Shown here in pieces: positions 1 to 9,000 of a stretch of 19,913 bases of DNA. Every line of letters begins with the position of its first letter. Positions within the stretch are counted from its first letter, which is position 1. A program made the translations under genes and the position numbers. Source of the DNA: Haplosporangium gracile (taxonomy: Eukaryota > Mortierellomycota > Mortierellomycetes > Mortierellales > Mortierellaceae); NCBI GenBank assembly GCA_015499985.1, contig JAAAUF010000516.1:4494-24406 (forward strand), read 5' to 3'. The notes beneath the pieces are model-generated. The model saw only the letters and a program-made list of their open reading frames with translations, was not told the DNA's origin and ran no database searches.

Positions 1-533
1 AAAAAAAAAAAAGAGAAGAAAAACTCAGAGAGCGCGATCGACCAAATTGGCATGCGCGACGAAATGTTAAAAAAAGTTAATACATTAGAAGCAACACTGT
101 ATAGAACAAAAGTCGACATCTAAGACGCTCGACGGTTCCTCCTCCTTGCCCGGGATGTGAATCCGAGACTAGGGCGTTCATTAAGAACAATGTGTATATG
201 TCGTTGTGTTGCAGTGTACCAGCCTTGAGGATCGTTCTTCGTTCTACTACTGTAATTCTTGCTGTCGGCGGTCAGTGACCTTGGCGGTTACAGCATAGTA
301 CCTGCGTGGATTTAATTTTTGACCGTTCTCACCGTGTCTGTGCACACATGCCAGATGCCAGGGGCAAGGAAGAAGGCAAAAAAAGTGCGGGTGACTGCTC
401 TTTCGATTTGTCGACTTTTGATTCGTGCAAGGAGAAGATATGAAGGTTTTGCCGCCTAAGAGAGAGAGATCACAGTGCCACAGGATGGAGACACCAATCG
501 CAAAAAAAAAAAAGGCTAAGGAAGAAAAAAAGA

Positions 534-610
534 ATGGGAAGGGAAGGGAAGGAAAGGGAAGGGAAGGGAAGGAAAGGGAAGGAAAGGGAAGGGAAGGGAA
601 GGGAAGGAAA
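534..610. repeat. GGGAA/GGAAA polypurine microsatellite
   Basis: Near-perfect tandem array alternating GGGAA and GGAAA units, entirely purine on the + strand, about 77 bp. Several blocks contain four or more GGG runs separated by AA, so the + strand could form a G-quadruplex, and the polypurine tract could form a triplex. It lies about 360 bp upstream of the first gene's start codon. Any function is inference. Confidence 0.9.
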
Positions 611-823
611 CGAATAAGAGAGGACGAGGAAGGGCGATAATCCACTTTTGTGCTGATCACAACCAACAAAAATTTGTTTCAATTGGCTTGGCTCTTTTTT
701 CTCTTCACTTCTCTCTTCCCCTCCCTCCTCCCTCCTCCCTTGCTTCCCGCTCTTGCTCTCTTTCCTTTCTTTGTTCTATGTTTCTTTGGAGAACACTTGT
801 CCTTTCTTGGCGATCTTTTTCCT

Positions 824-850
824 CCAATAAGCAAGAAATATAATAAATAC
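824..850 (+). promoter_or_regulatory. CCAAT box and TATA-like element of gene 1
   Basis: A CCAAT pentamer at 824-828 is followed by the AT-rich element TATAATAAAT at 838-847, about 125 bp before the ATG at 972. A pyrimidine-rich stretch follows, as is common in fungal core promoters. The exact transcription start cannot be read from sequence. Confidence 0.4.
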
Positions 851-971
851 CAGCTCCCTCCTCTCTTATTCTCTCTCGGTACTATATTCTCAGTCTTCCT
901 TCTCTCTGCTTTCCTCTCCTTCTCTCAATTTACCTACAACAGCAGACAACGGCACACGACCACCTCGAAAT

Positions 972-2136
972 ATGTCGATATCCGAAATCATTGCCGAGGC
1001 AATGTTCAAACCCTCCAACTCCTCCCCTCCCAAAAAACCCACCCAAACCCGCCAACAACAGCTCCAACAGCAACAGTATCCTCGATCCAGTAAGATCTGT
1101 TGCCTCAGCCTCCACGACACCAACAAGATCCGCCTCATTAACGCACCCCAGTCTCTCGTCAGCCCACTCCGCCTAGCGATCTTCGAGACCTGGAACCAAC
1201 CTATCCAACAAGAGACCAGCCTTCCCCAATGGGGTGGCCACGAGTTCAAGCTCAAAGGGAAACCATGGGGCCCCTCAGGCAAAAACGGACCACTCATTGA
1301 CTCGACAAACTTGATTCTTGCGATGTTGATGGTCCTGGAGATAAGGGGATGGTCATTGATCTTGGCTTCGAATGTGAGCCGCATCAGAGATGAAAAGGAC
1401 TCGCTGTTCTTTGAATGGGTGGGACCCAAGGGATTGTTGTCGTCGCGAGAGAGAGATATGGACGAGATGCCACTTGTAGATTCGTCTGAGCACAAGAACG
1501 ATGACAGGGGAAAGGAGATGAAAGGAAAATGGGAAGAGGATGTCGAGTTATTTACGGTAGAATTATGCGGGTACGATATAATCCGAGTGACAGGGGCACC
1601 GGTTGCCATTCTCACAGCTCTTCGCCTTGCCATCCTCAGACATTGGACACAAGGGTATGTTCATTCGTTTCTAGTGTTTGTTCTTGCGCCTGTACATACA
1701 CAGCCGAAGCAAAACAAAATGATGTGGCCATGTTGCTAAACTTTTCTTTTTCCATTTTAACTTCCCTCTATCCCTTCCATCTAGAATTGAGAAGGAAGAC
1801 GCAAAGAAAGGCGCATACGAGTTCAGGATGGCAGGATTTCCGTTCCAGACATGGGGGTCTGAGACCAACATTGAGAGGTCCATGGTGTTGATCCAGGCAC
1901 TAGAGAACATGCGACTAGATGGGTTTGAGTTATGTAGCTTGATGGATTTGGATGTTGGCGGGAAGGGAAAGCAGGAGAAGAAGGAGAAGAAGGGCAGGAG
2001 AGATAAGCGGACTGTTGATTCTTGGGTGCTTCGACGTGGCAGCAGTGGTCGCCGGAAAGATGAACTTAGACAGAGCAGGCTGGGAGGTGATAGCCGTGGA
2101 GAAGACGAGCGGGATGGATGGGTTGTTCGACTGTAA
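972..2136 (+). CDS. Unrecognised protein with two tandem copies of one domain (paralogue A)
   Basis: The family is not recognised by name. Two exons, 972-1654 and 1785-2136, with a 130-bp GT-AG intron (donor GTATGT, acceptor CTAG), give 344 residues. The N-terminal 40 residues are Pro/Gln-rich and probably disordered. Repeat 1 (about 41-148) starts KICCLSLHDT and contains EFKLKGKPWG and EKDSLFFE. A charged linker follows. Repeat 2 (from about 190) contains IIRVTGAP, W-T-Q-G and YEFRMAGFPF. The C-terminus is Lys/Arg-rich (KKEKKGRRDKR) and departs from the neighbour. Shared spacing of the I-N/T-x-P, W-x-x-x-IQ and Y-EFK-x-x-G-x-P motifs shows that the repeats are homologous. There is no signal peptide or membrane segment. 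The gene next door (2743-3724) is a paralogue with the same intron position and phase. Similar two-repeat proteins of unknown function occur in fungi to my knowledge, but I cannot name a family. Confidence 0.82.
1655..1784 (+). other. Intron of paralogue A
   Basis: GTATGT donor and CTAG acceptor behind a T/C-rich tract. Removal restores the frame through the split Gly codon of the W-T-x-G-I motif of repeat 2. The paralogue has its intron at the identical codon and phase (phase 2), which supports both models and a shared ancestor that already carried the intron. Confidence 0.85.
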
Positions 2137-2742
2137 TCTTTTAGGAATTAAATATTTAGTTGCCCAATTACACGTGTTTGTATGCACTTGTGAAAAAACC
2201 TATCCGGGTGGAGGCGTAGAAACATCGAAGGAATGATCGATCGATACAAGTGGAGTAGTTGTGTTGCTGCAGAGTAACGCGCGTCTCTTTTTTTCAGCCT
2301 TCTTGGCTGCTTACTTGTTCTCATGGACGTGTTTTTAATTCCTCTTCTTGGCATTTATCTCGAGTCGACATCTTTTTGATCCGTTCAAATTGTCTCCTCT
2401 CCTTCCTGCTTTTTTTGCCTGATTTGGCGGCAACAATTTATTTTTACGAGGTGACTGCCTGTCGCCTGTGTCGACTTTCGTTTAGAATTTTCCTTTTCGG
2501 CATTGACACCCTTTGACCTGCTGCCTATCTGCAAGCCATCCCACCCTCACGAAAAAAAAGGATATATATACTGTGCCTTCTTTCTCCAAAACTTACCGAA
2601 CTTACTCACAGACAAACACCAACAACAGCGAAAAACAACAACAACAACCACCACAGCAACAAAAATAATAAAAACAACACCCAGGAGTAAATACACACAG
2701 GAGTAAACCAACATTACCCACCTCTCACACAACCAACAAAAC
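2137..2742 (+). other. Intergenic: gene A 3' end, gene B promoter and CAA-rich leader
   Basis: No coding potential seen. An AATTAAATA element just after the stop (about 2144-2152) could serve as a poly(A) signal for gene A. From about 2610 to 2742 the + strand is a CAA/ACA-rich, T-poor leader likely to be unstructured. It contains CAGGAGTAA twice, at 2682-2690 and 2698-2706. Confidence 0.5.
2563..2570 (+). promoter_or_regulatory. TATA box of paralogue B
   Basis: A TATATATA run lies about 173 bp upstream of the ATG at 2743 and just ahead of the CAA-rich leader, so it is well placed for a core promoter with a leader of 100-150 nt. Not proven by any start-site data. Confidence 0.5.
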
Positions 2743-3724
2743 ATGTCATACAACGAAAAACTTCCCGCCTACACCCCAGAGCCCTTCACGCCACCAACCT
2801 TCGTGCGCCCAAAGGCAAACAAAATTTGCTGCATTGCCCTCCGCGACACCGACAGGCTTTTGCTGATCAACACACCGATGCAGGTCATCCGCTCCATCCG
2901 TCTCTCGATCCTTGAGTCCTGGTACAAGCCCATCCAGTCCGAGGGCGAGTACTATGGCGGCTACGAGTTCAAGGTCAAGGGCAATCCCTGGAGAGGGTTC
3001 CGCGCCGATACGGTTCATTCTCGGAAGCTAGTTCTGGGGATCTTGAGACGGATGGCATTTTTGGGCTGGAAGTTGATTCAGGCCTCGGATGTTACGAAGA
3101 GTCGATGTGAGATGGATTCTTTGTTCTTTGAGTTCATCGGTAATGAAGGAGAGGAGGATGAGAGAGAGGACATTGAGGGAGAGGAGGTGGTGGATGGGGA
3201 GAGAAGAGGGATCAAATTGGAGGTTGACCAGGATACTGGTGTCGAGATGTTTGCGTTGAGCTTTGAGTGGTGGGACCGTCTTCGCGTCATTGAAGGTTCG
3301 CCTGAGAACATCGCTGCCATCAAGGATGCTCTTCAGACTGTCTGGACCAAAGGGTAAAAAGCATCTCCTCACTCCATATGAACAAGCATGTCAATTCCAT
3401 CCTTATCCCGAATTAACCCCCAAACAACCTCTTTTCCCCACTTCTATTAGGATCCAATTGGAGAAGGACTATGCGGGTTCGTACGAGTTTAAGTTGGGAG
3501 GATCGCCATTCAATCCCTGGAAGTGGGACTCGATCGAGGCAAGGATGATGTTTATCCAGATCCTGGCCAATTTAAAGTCGCAGGGATTCTCGCTGTATGC
3601 GTCGATTGACATTAGCCCCAACCAACAGGACGAGAAGATTGAGTCATGGTTCTTTAAGCGGGACAGCAGCGAGGTCAATAAGGAGGGAGCCGACAAGAAG
3701 ACCGGTGTCCTTGTTGACTTCTAG
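2743..3724 (+). CDS. Unrecognised protein with two tandem copies of one domain (paralogue B)
   Basis: Exons 2743-3353 and 3451-3724, with a 97-bp GT-AG intron, give 294 residues. Repeat 1 spans residues 27-130: it opens KICCIALRDTDRLLLINTP, continues with W60-x-x-PIQ, YEFKVKGNPW at 74-83 and a helix-like SRKLVLGILRRM, and closes on DSLFFE. Repeat 2 spans about 168-273: DRLRVIEGSP, W201-TKG-IQLEKDY, YEFKLGGSPF, ARMMFIQILANL, then SWFFKRD. The repeats align motif by motif, so the gene arose by internal duplication. A Glu/Asp-rich linker (about 134-165) joins them. No signal peptide or membrane helix is seen, suggesting an intracellular protein. It is a tandem paralogue of the upstream gene, with 606 bp between them. 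No biochemical role can be assigned; a ligand- or protein-binding module is only a guess. Confidence 0.88.
3354..3450 (+). other. Intron of paralogue B
   Basis: Donor GTAAAA, acceptor CTATTAG. The unspliced frame meets a stop immediately (TAA at 3355-3357). Splicing joins a split Gly codon to the IQLEKDY segment and restores the second repeat. Confidence 0.88.
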
Positions 3725-3921
3725 GTATCCCTCCCCCCTCCCCCTCTCCCCCTTTTTTTTGTTACGAAGAGAGAAGCGGTAGCATTTTCAATTGATATTT
3801 ATGTCACCAACGAATAAAAATAACAGCAGAAAAATCATCATGCAGCACTCGTGCAGGAAGGTTCTAAAAAAGCACTATGAGAATATGACTACTGTCCTTC
3901 CCCACAAAAATCGAAACGTTC
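3725..3921. terminator. Convergent 3' region of paralogue B and GST, with poly(A) signal
   Basis: Only 197 bp separate the two convergent stop codons. AATAAA at 3813-3818, 89 bp after the paralogue B stop, is a good poly(A) signal for the + strand gene and follows a C/T-rich stretch. No equally clean signal for the minus-strand gene is visible; CATAAATA on the minus strand (about 3794-3801) is a weak candidate. The 3' ends may overlap. Confidence 0.5.
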
Positions 3922-4790
3922 TTAAGGTTCGATCATGCTAAAAGGGTGAAAGGCATCATACTGACCCTTCCAAGTATCCAATCCCTTAATTGTCTCCTCC
4001 AACTTCTTTAGAGGACTATCAACCTCAAATTTGACACCCATACCCTCCAGGACCCTGATCCAGTTCAACAACACAAGGTCCGGGTACGACAGCTTGTCTC
4101 CAAAGTAGTATCCATTGTTCCCATTCTTGTTGAGCCAGCGCTCATGGGTGGCAATAAACTGAGGCAGGGTCTTGGTCATGAATTCCGAGGTCGGGTCGCT
4201 GATGACCTGTTGAATGGGCGTAGTGCTGCTAAAACAGGGGGCGTAGAGCCCCAAATAGATATTGAGGGCGACTGATCTACGGATAGCGGCTTCCTGTGGA
4301 GTTGTTCCGAGGAGACCAAACTTCTCAGCCAGATATTGCTACAACAAAGCAGAAAAAAAAAGGGATCGTTAGGATACACCGCATGAATGGTGCAAGAGAC
4401 TACCAAGTTGCAGGTCCGTTGAAAGAAGAAGGATGGTACCTCGATAGCAAGAGTCTCGCCCAGTTCAAAGGTCGCTCCGTTAGGCAAAGTCTCGATCAGG
4501 ACGGGGACGTGACCAAAGGGGTAGAGGGAACGGTTGTTCGCAATAGAGTCCAGGGCAACAAACTCGTTGGTGTACTCTTGCCCTGAAAGGTGAAGTAACA
4601 CTCGAACAATGCCTATGTTTTTAACACAAAGAGACGAAGATGAGTATGCTTGATTGAAGCAAGGTTTAAGATTGGTCAGGGTCTAATATGTGCATGCGTG
4701 TTTGTCGTATTTACCGGCACGGCCCATGAGGTTCATGTACTTGACGACAAAGGTCGACTTGGCAGCGGTGGAAGTGGTATGGGCAGTCAT
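3922..4790 (-). CDS. Glutathione S-transferase (sigma/alpha-like)
   Basis: Cytosolic GST-fold enzyme, expected to conjugate glutathione to electrophiles or act as a peroxidase or isomerase. Minus-strand exons are 4790-4715, 4612-4440 and 4338-3922; introns are 102 and 101 bp, both GT-AG. The product is 221 residues, the usual length for the family. The N-terminal thioredoxin-like domain shows KYMNLMGRAGIVRVLLHLSG (about 17-36), matching the beta1-alpha1 unit of sigma-type GSTs, with Tyr18 at the catalytic tyrosine position. VPVLIETLPNG and ELGETLAIEQYLAEKFGL follow, carrying the cis-Pro and glutathione-binding acidic/hydroxyl pair. The all-helical C-terminal domain includes YYFGDKLSYPDLVLLNWIRV, resembling the conserved G-x-x-x-(S/T)-x-x-D N-cap. 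The usual Glu of G-R-A-E is Gly here. No targeting peptide is evident. Class and substrate are inferences. Confidence 0.9.
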
Positions 4791-5031
4791 TTTTGTAAGG
4801 TAGGAAGAAGAAGACGAATGAGGAGGGAAGAAGAGTTGTTTTGTCAAGTATTTATGTGAGATGAAAGGAAGGTCCAAGCGTTGCTTCATTATTTTGTTTT
4901 TTTTTGGTGGAAGAGAGGGTCAATTGGGTCTGCCTGTTTATGTGGCCAATCGATGGTGACAATAACAAACAGAGGTCCAAACAGTGAACAGTCGAGGCGT
5001 ATTGATCTTTTTAGATGGGGCGTTCTTAGTA

Positions 5032-5061
5032 CTATTGTTGCTATTGTTGCTATTGTTGCTT
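5032..5061. repeat. 9-bp tandem repeat, about 3 units
   Basis: The unit CTATTGTTG is repeated about three times with a partial copy at the end, inside the GST-MED12 intergenic region. It is a short microsatellite with no assigned role. Confidence 0.75.
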
Positions 5062-5219
5062 GCTGAGGAGTATTGAAGGATGGAACTGCGCACCGCGCCG
5101 CATCTCTTGGACGAGTAGTAGGGGGAGAAGGGAGGCTGGGTAGCAGCGAAGCAAACAACCGATCATCGTAGATGGGTTCAATTGATGAATGGATGAGGAT
5201 AGGACGACTGATAGGAATT

Positions 5220-5231
5220 ATTGGCCAATCA
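5220..5231. promoter_or_regulatory. Palindromic double CCAAT box
   Basis: ATTGGCCAATCA holds two back-to-back CCAAT cores in opposite orientation, the sequence bound by NF-Y/HAP complexes. It lies between two divergent genes, 430 bp from the GST start codon and about 830 bp from the MED12 start codon, and could serve either. Binding is an inference from the motif. Confidence 0.35.
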
Positions 5232-5914
5232 GGAGCCTAAAAAACTTAGTCCCCGCGAAGGATGGGAGGAAGGGAAGCATCAAGGCTGGGTTTGTGTTCT
5301 ACGGAACGAGGACTATTAGTAGACACGACGAGAGGACGAGTATATGTCGCTCCTACTTTCTAGCAAGCAGCATAAAGTGTGTTTTTGCTCCCCTCCGTAG
5401 AAAAAGATACAGGAGGCAGGCAATAGCTGAGTAATGTCCGTTTCAGGGTCAAGCCGCTAGCTAGCGAAATAAATTATATATGTACGCGCACATACTCTCA
5501 TATCCTTCTGACTGGCTGACCGGATGGCAGTCTGATTTTTTGACCCGTCGATTCGAGTCGACACAGTCCTCACATCCTCCTTTTTGTGTCCTTTTTCAAA
5601 CTCAAACTCACTCACTCGCACGCACACACTGCACTGTATCCTTCTGTCTCCCCTCTCACTCTTATCATCTCCCTTTCCTTTCTTCCATTTCTTCTTTCCT
5701 CTTGAAACCCTCAGCCACACACGCTTACATCTCTCGACCCATCAACACCCACGCACAAAGACAGCATACACGCATACGCTGAGCGCACGCAAGACAAAAC
5801 ACGCAGGATCGATAACCATCCATCTCATCGAAACACTGTCTTTGAATTGTGTCGTCGCTGCGAGCCAGCATCTCTCTCGCTTTTTAGTATCTCCTGCGCA
5901 CCCAATAGCAAACT

Positions 5915-5938
5915 CATGGACCACACTCTCCCTCGGTA
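5915..5938 (+). other. Upstream ORF in the MED12 leader
   Basis: A seven-codon ORF (MDHTLPR, stop TAG) lies 124 bp before the MED12 start codon. It is the only ATG I find between about 5530 and 6063, so it would be the first AUG if transcription starts near the pyrimidine-rich block. It is relevant only if the mRNA begins upstream of 5915. Confidence 0.3.
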
Positions 5939-6062
5939 GTTGATTCGATCAAACGACGCCCCTCCTGCCACCTGATCGACCTACTTTCATCATCAAAACA
6001 TACACTCGTCTCGTCACATACAAAGGCACAAGGGCACATCAACAACACCATCGAACTCTCTA

Positions 6063-9000
6063 ATGTCTAAGTTTCCAGGTACACCTTGCGTGAAAGATGG
6101 ATCGCTCCATGCGAGTGAATCGAATTCATTGACGCGACACACACACAAACCTTGCTTGTTCTTTGACGAACCATGGTTAACAATTATATTTACTTCTTGC
6201 TCAACAAAACGGTAGGCCATACAAACCACCCGCGCGGTGCCTTTCCGCAATACCCGCAAGGATCAGGACCGGGACAGGGACAAGGAGGACAGGGTGGACC
6301 AATCAACAACGGGCTCGGACAAGGCCCGCCAATGCCTGGTCGGATGGGTTTCAATACCGGTCGCGTCACAGGTCCACCACCAATGGGATATCACAGTGGA
6401 AACCAAGGACAAGGAGGATATCCCGGGGCCTTTACTACGTCCTCAGGAATGAACTACAACAACAATATGGGCAATAGCAACAACATCAACATGAACATGA
6501 GCAACAACAACCTCAACGCCGGGAGCAATTCACAGATGCCCTACGGACACGTATCTCAGGTCTCGACACCAACGCACTCACCCTATGCCTCCTCACCATC
6601 ATCATCGGCATATCCAAATTCGGGCAAGAGCCACTCATCTCTGCCCTTGCGGCGATATATTTTACTACCACCTCCAAGGAAGCGCAAATTGCACAAGACC
6701 AGCGATCTGGGTATGAAAATGATGTATTATTCAGGAGAGGACATATGAGCGTGCGACTCGACGGAGTGCGACTCGACGGAGTGAAAACTGCTTTGATTCG
6801 TATCTGGAGTTCATTACTAACATAATGCACTTTATTCATTTTTTGATTAAAATGCTATAGGATTTCCTGGGGTGTTTCCACAAAAGCCAGGACAGGACGA
6901 GGATCAGATGACTCACAGCAACGTGAAAACGGGATATATCGACAAAGGCATTATCCAGGTAACTATCCTCTACCTGGCAAAGACGTATTAGCAACAAGAA
7001 GGAGTAGTGTTATAACAAGTCATCATCTCACTATAATACGCATTAGAACGAGACAGTATCGGCCCAAGGAATCTTGGCAGATAGGCTTCAGGACCCAAAG
7101 AAGCAGCACGATCTTGGAGCCTTTATGGTCCAGGTGCTGAAAAAGAGGCAAGAGTCGAGCAAGATCACTGGGTAGGCAAACCATTTTCGACTCACAATGG
7201 CCGAGCGTGCTATTACATGACAGCAGGAACGAAATGGACAGGATTATGAATATGGGAGCTAACCGGTGATACTGATTCAATTTGGCAATGATTAGACCAA
7301 GCACGTTCAGACCACCGAACCGCGCTACGTTGAACGATCAAAAGAAGGAACAGTGGTTATCGGATTTATCAGGAACAACACCTCTACGGCGGCTCTCAAA
7401 AAGCGTACCTCACGGATTCAAAACAGAAAAGCTACTTGAGGCCTTGGCCCAACGACAGGTGCCTATGTTGCGTGCCACTTGGTACATCAAGATCGTGGCA
7501 TTGAGCGAGATGCAGGCTCAGCGGAATCGCCCCTCAATAGCGCAGAGCCAGTACTCCACTGATTGGACAGCGATCGTCAGCATGTTTCTCAAAAAGCAGC
7601 TCTTGGAAATCAACCCTCACTCGACCTCAAAACCAGCACCTACGGCACTGAACGCTTCCAGCGGTTCCCAGAATATCAAGCCATGGACAAGCGAGGAGGC
7701 CAAGGAGAGATGGGAAGCCAAATGGCGGTACTCTGTTATGCTGACAAAGTGGCAGTACAATGAGGGGTTGCTGGATCATCGGCACTTTCTCCGTGCGACA
7801 GTTGAGCAACTCTCCAGTCTTTGCTTTGAGCAAATCGCCTTGTTATTGAGTTTGATTGCCATGTTCTTGTCAGAGTATGCGAGATCTAGACTACTCATGC
7901 GCCTCTTGATTGAGGGTCTTCTCAATGCTCTTCAGCAGGTACTCCCCTCTCATCATCAACTTGTATTTCTCAGAACCACGATTATCCTATGCAGTACTTG
8001 TGCTAATACATGTTTGTTTAATTCTGCTGCATTCAGGTTCAGCGACACCCTTCCTACAACCAGACATTATTCCGGTACTCGTATCTTGAGCTGGAACTCA
8101 AGAGGATGATTCAAGTAAGTTTCAATTAGTACTATTGACGTGAGGAGTGTGAGTTGTTTCTTGGTACTTTTTACTGACAACCTACTCTAAATTATCAATT
8201 ATGTGTTTCAAAAGTCCATTTTTCTATCGACACCGGACATGTTTGTGATACCAAAGGCATGGACAACGCACGCGATTTTGCTACAGCAGGTTCTTCTTAA
8301 CGACATCCAATCCAGCCCGCACAAGCCAACATCGTTCCCCAATGTCGGTTCAGTCCTGGAGAGTCATTACAACATGATTCAGGCACGAGTTCGCGTATTC
8401 ACTCACCTCAACTCGCCTGGCACTGAACCAAAGATCAAGAGTTCGCGGATAGGAGGGAACGTCGAGGTATTGCACCTGCGGAGCAAATTATGTTGTAAAC
8501 AATTTGATGACATATTATTCTTCCTCGTAAGGTGGTTTACCAACGTTCCTTTTATATATTTCATCTTGTTCCGGCGGAATAGATACTGGACAAGGTTGGC
8601 CCGTTTTCGGATTTGGATGAATTGGCGCACGAGTATTTCGCAGATCTTACGGACGAGGACAATGGATCGTTATTACCACCATCACCATCCAAGTCTGTCT
8701 TTTTGCCTCGATCCTCGTCTTCATTTCCAATGCCAGCAGGGTCATCTGCGGCGACTGCATTCCACCACCAGGATATGGCATGGAAGGCTCGCGTCAACAC
8801 GCTGTGCGAATGGGCGATCACCAATTCTCGCTATGGCCATCACCGGATCTTCCTTGTCGGAACACTGCTTAGATTGTGGCGAGATAGCCCGAGCCTTGCG
8901 GTCCACCTCAGCCCTCTTGAGAAAGCATCTCGGTTACAGTCTGCTCTGCTCGCGTTTCTGGACTCTTTCAACGGAACCCATCATCCACCTTCACAATCGG

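Larger units (their letters stand above)
1..971. other. Non-coding left flank and gene 1 promoter/leader
   Basis: No convincing gene is visible here. The stretch opens with an A-rich run, then carries unremarkable sequence to about 480, a purine-rich microsatellite near 534-610, and a strongly pyrimidine-rich block from about 690 to 930. The block reads as promoter and leader of the gene starting at 972. Open frames on either strand owe their length to the microsatellite and have repetitive, non-protein-like composition. A neighbouring gene could end just left of the window, but nothing shows it. Confidence 0.6.
4791..6062. promoter_or_regulatory. Divergent promoter region between GST and MED12
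   Basis: A stretch of 1272 bp with no convincing coding sequence. On the GST side, an inverted CCAAT (ATTGG, 4923-4927) lies about 133 bp upstream of its ATG, and GGCCAATCGA lies at 4944-4953. In the centre is the palindromic double CCAAT. On the MED12 side, TATATATG (about 5475-5482) precedes a pyrimidine-rich and then CA-rich stretch (5570-5810), and a CCAAT lies at 5902-5906. From 5939 to 6062 the leader has no ATG. Transcription start sites are not determinable. Confidence 0.5.

Noticed and set aside
247..682. Minus-strand frames of 70 and 140 codons over the GGGAA array
   Set aside because: Their length comes from Pro/Phe/Ser/Leu runs encoded by the microsatellite; no motifs, and no credible start context.
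890..1633. 247-codon minus-strand frame opposite paralogue A
   Set aside because: Antisense shadow of a gene supported by its paralogue, internal repeats and conserved intron.
6173..6215. ATG at 6173 as the MED12 start, giving MVNNYIYFLLNKTVG
   Set aside because: The hydrophobic start does not suit a nuclear Mediator subunit, and an in-phase 16-nt exon with a GT-AG intron explains the frame better.
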